64,000 nucleotides of DNA from Laccaria trichodermophora (lineage: Eukaryota; Basidiomycota; Agaricomycetes; Agaricales; Hydnangiaceae), in assembly GCA_018417955.1 (NCBI GenBank), contig JACTVC010000001.1:2542001-2606000 (forward strand), given 5' to 3'. Under the pieces are notes generated by a model. The model was given only the letters and a program-made list of their open reading frames with translations, made no database searches and had not been told where the DNA came from. Of the stretch, positions 59,453 to 64,000 are shown piece by piece. Within the stretch, counting starts at the first letter, position 1; every line of letters begins with the position of its first letter. The position numbers were made by a program, and so were the translations under genes.

Positions 59453-59574
59453 TAATGGATTTCATTTTACAAGCTACAACACGCGAGAAGACGAACGAGG
59501 CAACAATAACATGCACACGAAGAGTTAACTTGCCATCTAATGTGTCAACACCAGAACGGACGAATACTCATGTT

Positions 59575-60200
59575 TTTCGCCCTTCCCGCTCATCAGATCA
59601 CCTTTGGACGCACAGACCCAGCAACAACAACCTTACCAGCTTCAGCAACAGCAGCAGCAGTTGTATCAGTAATGCGGTCTAGCCCTTCCCGGCGGTAACC
59701 CTTATCTTTCACAACCGACCACAAAACGGTGGAATAACTCTTCCTGGACCGTTGTCGTCTCCGTCCGGTTTATTCGCTCAACCTCAAACACAAAGCAAAC
59801 CTGTGTCGCCACCCGCCACCCCCAATGCCGTTGCAAGACCATCGAGGGCGCGCGCCCCTCACATACAACATACCCAACCTCCAGAATATCGTCGCAACAG
59901 TATATTGAGACTGCCGTCTCGATCCGAAGGTCATCGCACTCCATGCTTGTAACACCGAATATAATCTAACGGTTCGGATTGACCTTTCTAACATGCAACA
60001 ACTAATCTTCTCATTCGCCTTTTAGGCCAACATTGTGAATCCAAGACGCTCTCATTTTGGATCTGGCAAGATGGTCCTCCCTGGAGTCAACTTGGAGTCA
60101 GAAGATCTTGTGTTGCATAAATATGCGCATATAGTGCAAAAGCTTCGTTGCGACACGAAGTTCTCTGAGTTGAACATACAGAACAAGTTCAAGCACATTG
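59575..60200 (+). pseudogene. SPT15: TATA-binding-protein (SPT15) pseudogene fragment
   Basis: Pieces of TBP in the right order, on changing frames. First comes a Gln-rich N-terminus (about 59600-59672), then GGNPYLSQPTT, LPGPLSSPSGLFAQPQTQSK and PPATPNAVA. The core follows: PNLQNIVATVY, a stop, then DCRLDPKVIALHACNTEYN (about 59873-59963). After an apparent retained intron (ending CTTTTAG near 60025) come SGKMVLPGVNLESEDLVLHK, YAHIVQKLRCDTKFSELNIQ and N. These align with the TBP segment SGKMVVTGAKSEDD..KYARIIQKLGF..FSEFKIQN. The similarity fades at about 60195, so the second core repeat is missing. Multiple stops and indels make it non-functional. TBP is essential, so the working gene must lie elsewhere. 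Confidence 0.78.
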
Positions 60201-61213
60201 TAACCATACAATACAGTACATTTACATTGATTCGCAATATACACTGTTTCGAGAACACTACAAGCGATGGACATAACCGAAACTTGTTTACCCTCGAAAT
60301 ACCCTCGAAAGAAATACTTGAACCTTGGGATCCTGAAGTAACAATCAAGTATAAAAAGCGCAAGATTCCTGCTTAGATCTGACAGTGCTAAGCCCGTCTA
60401 TACAGATTTTGTCAAGGGTTGTGCTTGATGGCTAAACACTTGGCAGGATGTCCGTAAATGCTCCTCTCGGCTCCTTAAATTCATCTTCGGCTCCTTAAAT
60501 TCTCTTAAATCCAGCTTAAATTTAAGCTGCCTTCAGCTTATTTCTTACTTACTACTAGTTATTTCTTAAATCTAAAGTAAAGTCTTGGGTCCATGTCCGA
60601 ATTCTCAACCATTGGCTCAATAAAGTTTTGAGAGACCTTCCATCCTAGTAAGAATCCCAGTGGAACAGTTTTGAAAATTACTACATTGCTAGATGAATTT
60701 ACGAACGCTTTCTGAGTCTCCTCCTCGAAACTCTGTCCATGCACATGCATCATGTGACTATCGAGCGGAGCCTGAATTGTTTGTTGATGCTCGCACCTGC
60801 TCACCCTCTGCCCTCTTAGCGCTTCATGCCTCAAGTATCCTCAACTAAATCTCGGTTGTCCCCATCTTGTCAGTCGAGTTTTCTTTCATGCCAGTCTCTT
60901 TTTTTTCTAACAACTCCTCTTCTTGCAAAACAGGTCTTTTCTGATAATATGATCTGAATGAATATCATACAGAACGAGAGTACCACGGCATGGCACACAT
61001 CAATCACTTTCTCGCATTCACGAAAATATTCTGCAGGTTTTCAAGAAGGTTTGGATACAGACTGAAGGCGGGGACAGCTTGAATGATCAGCTCTTGATAG
61101 CTACCTCCGTATTCCAATAGACATGGTCTAGAACATTGTATTTTGGAGATACTGAGACATGATTTGACTGCAGTGCACCAGCAAGGATCTTACCATCATC
61201 TATTTTGGCAGCG
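60201..61213. other. Unassigned region with direct repeat and palindrome
   Basis: No recognised gene. A 16-bp direct repeat TCGGCTCCTTAAATTC occurs at 60467-60482 and 60487-60502. It is followed by a perfect 18-bp palindrome CAGCTTAAATTTAAGCTG at 60512-60529. A 91-codon minus frame at 60559-60834 has no family signature. Confidence 0.5.
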
Positions 61214-63667
61214 ATGGGGATTCGTGATCTTTGGAAGGTAATTAGGATGATGTTACACATGAATTGAACTCTGATGTCCTCGTTTTGCAGCAAATAGAAC
61301 CTTTGAAACGTTTGGTTTCCCTCCTGGAATTGTCGGTCCAAGAAGGTTTTCTGCGGAACTCACACAAAACTTGAACTTTGGTGGTAGGCATTGATGCAAG
61401 GTGAATTCTCTACGTTCTGGGTTTCTGATAATGATTAATCTGTTGTACAGTGTCTGGATTGTAGAATGCCAGGCTGTATTCTATGTACGTGGCCTTCACA
61501 CACAGGCTGGAAAAAACCCAGAGCTCCGAACGCTTTTCTTCCGCCTCGCCCATCTCCTTTGCTATCCAATCACGGTTATTTTCGTTTTCGATGGACCCGA
61601 GCGGCCTGGCTACAAGCGTGGGACGCAAGTCAAGAAAAAGGCACACTGGGCCGTGAAAGACCTTTCCGAGTTGATCAAAGGCTTCCGTTACAAGTTCCAT
61701 AATGTCTGTGCTTTCAATTCATTTCTCACTAATCATAACATTTATTTTGAGTATTTAGGCCCCAGGGGAAGCAGAGGCAGAACTTGCCGAACTCGAGAAA
61801 CATGGCATCATTGACTTTGCGGTCACGTCAGACTGTGACTACTTTCTATTTGGTGGAACACACCTTATCCGAAGGTTAGTTTTGTTGCATATTTGGTAGT
61901 AAATTATATCGGTTACTAACATTCTATTCCGTACTCAGGCTTCACATGAAGAAGGATGGTGACGACGATGCTGAAATTTACACTACAAAAGATGCTGCAA
62001 TGTTACGGGAAATGGGATTCGCCACGCGGGCTGGCTTTTTGTTGATTGCGGTACTTCATGGTGCCGATTATGATACTGTGAGCAAGAGATTTTTGCACTT
62101 TTTCCTGTCGCTGATGATGATCATGAAGGCGGGCTTGCCAGGATGCGGCATTGTCACTGCGACTAGGCTTGCATCTACAAATTTAGCTACTGACTTGCTT
62201 GCAGCTGCCGAGGTGATGACAGAAGCAGAACTCAAGGTTTATCTCAAGACGTGGCGATCCCAGTTGCGGAATACCTTGGCAAACGACCCCTCTGGCAATC
62301 TCCCAAACCACTGCGCTACGTTGGCAACCAAGGTTCCCAACGATTTCCCAAATGCCCACATTGTTCACCTCTATGCTCATCCTATCACATCCTGGTCGAA
62401 CGGAGGTGGTGGTCCAGACCTCGGAGATCTCTCGCCTCAGTTTCCAGATACAGAACAGCTCGCTTTTCAATGCGAGCGCCTGTTTGGATGGGGAACTACT
62501 ATTGTCGAGCAGTTTGAGAGACATATTTGGCGTGGATATTGTTTTCGTGCTTTGTCTCAGGTATTTCTTTCTATTGAGCAATATCTCCGATACTGAATGC
62601 CTACGATAGCTCAACAACTTTTCGGGCCAAGCTTCATTGCTGTCCCCATCATCTATCCGCCACATCCATGCGCAGGACACCCAATTCAAGTCCGACTCCG
62701 CGTTTGAATGTTACTGTGTAGAAATGTGGCTCAGACCCCTCCCTGTTACTGCGCTCTATGGTGCCAGACGGGCCCTTGAAGATGAAAACGCTATCGTCAA
62801 AGGTGGTGCCACCTGTACAAGCATCTCTGTCTGGGTACCCGGCCCTATCCTTCGCACTGCTGCCCCGGCTGTCATCAAAGACTTCCTTTCCGAAGCTCCA
62901 TCAAGGAAAAAGAAAGCAGCTGCCCCAACAACTGTTTACGTACCAGTCCGTTTCTTCTTTTTGTGCCACATTGCTTTTATGACTCATCCTACATTTTTTA
63001 CAGATCCTACCAGCCATGAGTGATGTCACAACATTGGCTGGCACCCCTAGCACCAGTGGCCATATCCCTGGCACAACAAGTAGCCGAAAATTGCGTGTGT
63101 TAGATGACGATTCGGATCATGAACACCATCCTCCCTACAAACAACGAAAATTAAGCATGAGCCGCACTGCAGGTACCTCAAAACTTAACGGCACACTTTC
63201 GGACGAGTTTAGCGACACCTCCGTTGAATTGGATGACACTGATTGTGGCACCCATTCCGAGCGCAATACGATTGAGGTGATCAGTACCTCGAAAGGCTGT
63301 GGAACCACTCCTGAGCCTATCAACGTCACTGAGGCTGCAATTTCTGACTGCGACGAGGTCGAAATAGTCAGTGCCAGCAATTTGCAGTACACCATGGCCT
63401 CGGAGCCCATCGAGGTCAGTGACTCCGATGAGGCTGTGCATTCCGAGTGCGATGAGGTTGAAATCGTCAGTGCCTCCAATCTGCAGTGCACTACGGCCTC
63501 TGAACCCATCGAAATTAGTGACTCCGAGGATGGTCTGTACAATTCTACTGCACACAATACACGTTCTAACCCTTCTGACCTTTTTAGAGTTGGTTTTACC
63601 GCCAGGAGTCAGTGGTACATGGGTTGATTTAACTCAATCGGCTTCAAGCGAAGAGGAAATTTTCTAG
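61214..63667 (+). pseudogene. XPG/GEN1-like structure-specific nuclease gene with one in-frame stop
   Basis: Rad2/XPG superfamily nuclease. Exon 1 is 24 nt (61214-61237, MGIRDLWK), exon 2 61291-61400, exon 3 from 61451. The N-terminal nuclease block reads IEPLKRLVSLLELSVQEGFL, then NSHKT, TGA (61372-61374), then TLVVGIDASVWI with the first catalytic Asp. The expected residue at the TGA is probably Arg (CGA to TGA). Beyond it everything is open: VFDGPERPGYKRG, PGEAEAELAEL and TSDCDYFLFGG (further acidic catalytic residues), a helix-hairpin-helix AGLPGCGIVTATRL, and a long C-terminal region. The C-terminus has repeated SUMO-interaction-like motifs and ends SASSEEEIF at TAG 63665-63667 after a last intron 63533-63587. 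About 700 residues. With a single lesion it may be a very young pseudogene, a sequencing error, or be started downstream (ATG 61431 would lose the catalytic Asp). Confidence 0.8.
63335..63532 (+). repeat. Tandem repeat coding for SUMO-interaction-like motifs
   Basis: Two units of about 33 codons, (D/E)CDEVEIVSASNLQ(Y/C)T, then (M/T)ASEPIE(V/I)SDS(D/E), inside the nuclease C-terminus. Each contains EIVS and PIEVSDSD-type hydrophobic cores next to acidic/serine residues, the pattern of SUMO-interaction motifs. Confidence 0.75.
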
Positions 63668-63854
63668 TACCATTAAAACTACAGATAGTACAATTAGTGC
63701 TTGATGTATCTCCTCGCTAATCGTTGGGGAGCCCTGTCCAATAAATGCCAGTTGTTCCGATCAGACGAATAAATTAGATCATTGCAGGAGGTACATGTTT
63801 CAGTGAAACTCGGGCTCTGCGATTTCGCCCACTCTGCCACGTCTTCAACTCACA

Positions 63855-64000
63855 ATGCCCAAGGCATCAAAGGCACAGAAGCCCAAAAAGAAGGGTGCAG
63901 CCCATACGCAACCAAAGCTTTCTCCGATTGACTACGCACATCTTCAAAAGAAGTCTACAGAGAAGAAGAAACAATTCGGGAGGGCAGAGAATACGAACAA
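63855..64000 (+). CDS. N-terminus of an unidentified protein (partial)
   Basis: ATG 63855 opens a frame to the right edge, 48 codons: MPKASKAQKPKKKGAAHTQP, then KLSPIDYAHLQKKSTEKKKQ and FGRAENTN. Very basic and lysine-rich. The combination of a basic start with a '(K)FGRAENT' helix resembles N-termini of fungal integrase-like or DUF3435-like proteins, but the fragment is too short to decide. Confidence 0.5.
   Translation, partial: MPKASKAQKPKKKGAAHTQPKLSPIDYAHLQKKSTEKKKQFGRAENTN

Noticed and set aside
61087..61341. 84-codon minus frame near the nuclease start
   Set aside because: Antisense to the nuclease exons 1 and 2, which have a clear match to the XPG N-terminus.
61431..61460. Downstream ATG as the real start of the nuclease
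   Set aside because: It lies within the intron between GIDA and S-VWI and would remove the catalytic Asp and the N-terminal block; the spliced reading with a stop codon explains more conserved sequence.

Overview
The window is nuclear DNA from a filamentous basidiomycete, most likely an Agaricomycete. Genes carry many short introns (about 45-70 nt, GT..AG), spacing is tight, and the gene set is fungal: FKS1-type glucan synthase, CHO2, a velvet regulator, a Zn2Cys6 factor with a Q-rich tail, and thaumatin-like proteins. No bacterial, viral or organellar signal was seen. CDS coordinates below are gene spans, start codon to stop codon with introns included; exon borders were inferred by eye from splice sites and protein conservation.

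Layout. 0-9.5 kb: the 3' end of an unknown gene, mitochondrial Mn-superoxide dismutase, GRC3 polynucleotide kinase, an aquaglyceroporin (minus), and a SWIM-RING protein. 9.7-25.2 kb: CHO2 phosphatidylethanolamine methyltransferase (minus), a velvet factor, a gene-poor stretch with an imperfect repeat, and FKS1. 25.7-31.8 kb: two tandem secreted thaumatin-like genes sharing a 7-nt microexon, a small conserved unknown, and a 1,062-bp non-autonomous DNA transposon with 24-bp terminal inverted repeats. 32-34.8 kb: DBP4/DDX10 helicase. 34.8-44.6 kb: battenin (CLN3/BTN1), then a tandem segmental duplication that left a tail remnant of the Zn2Cys6 gene, a member of an unrecognised family at the junction, a dead CLN3 copy, and the apparently functional Zn2Cys6 factor. 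45.2-54.4 kb: REEP/HVA22 protein, BAH-domain protein, ORC3 and MCM4. 54.5-61.2 kb: a block of broken genes: two tandem members of the unrecognised family (one frameshifted), an ATIC (ADE16/17) pseudogene plus a detached ATIC tail, and fragments of a TATA-binding-protein gene. 61.2-63.7 kb: an XPG/GEN1-like nuclease gene with one in-frame stop near its N-terminus. A new gene starts at the right edge.

How genes relate. Three gene pairs are head-to-head across 87-139 bp (DBP4/CLN3, REEP/BAH, ORC3/MCM4). The ORC3/MCM4 promoter carries an ACGCGT (MCB-type) element, fitting joint G1/S control of replication licensing. GRC3 and DBP4 both act in rRNA processing. FKS1 (wall glucan) and the thaumatin-like pair (proposed glucan-binding or glucan-degrading in fungi) are neighbours. 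The most unusual signal is the unrecognised family (37.5, 54.7 and 56.0 kb): every copy lies in or at the edge of a local duplication whose other half is the tail of the convergent neighbour gene.
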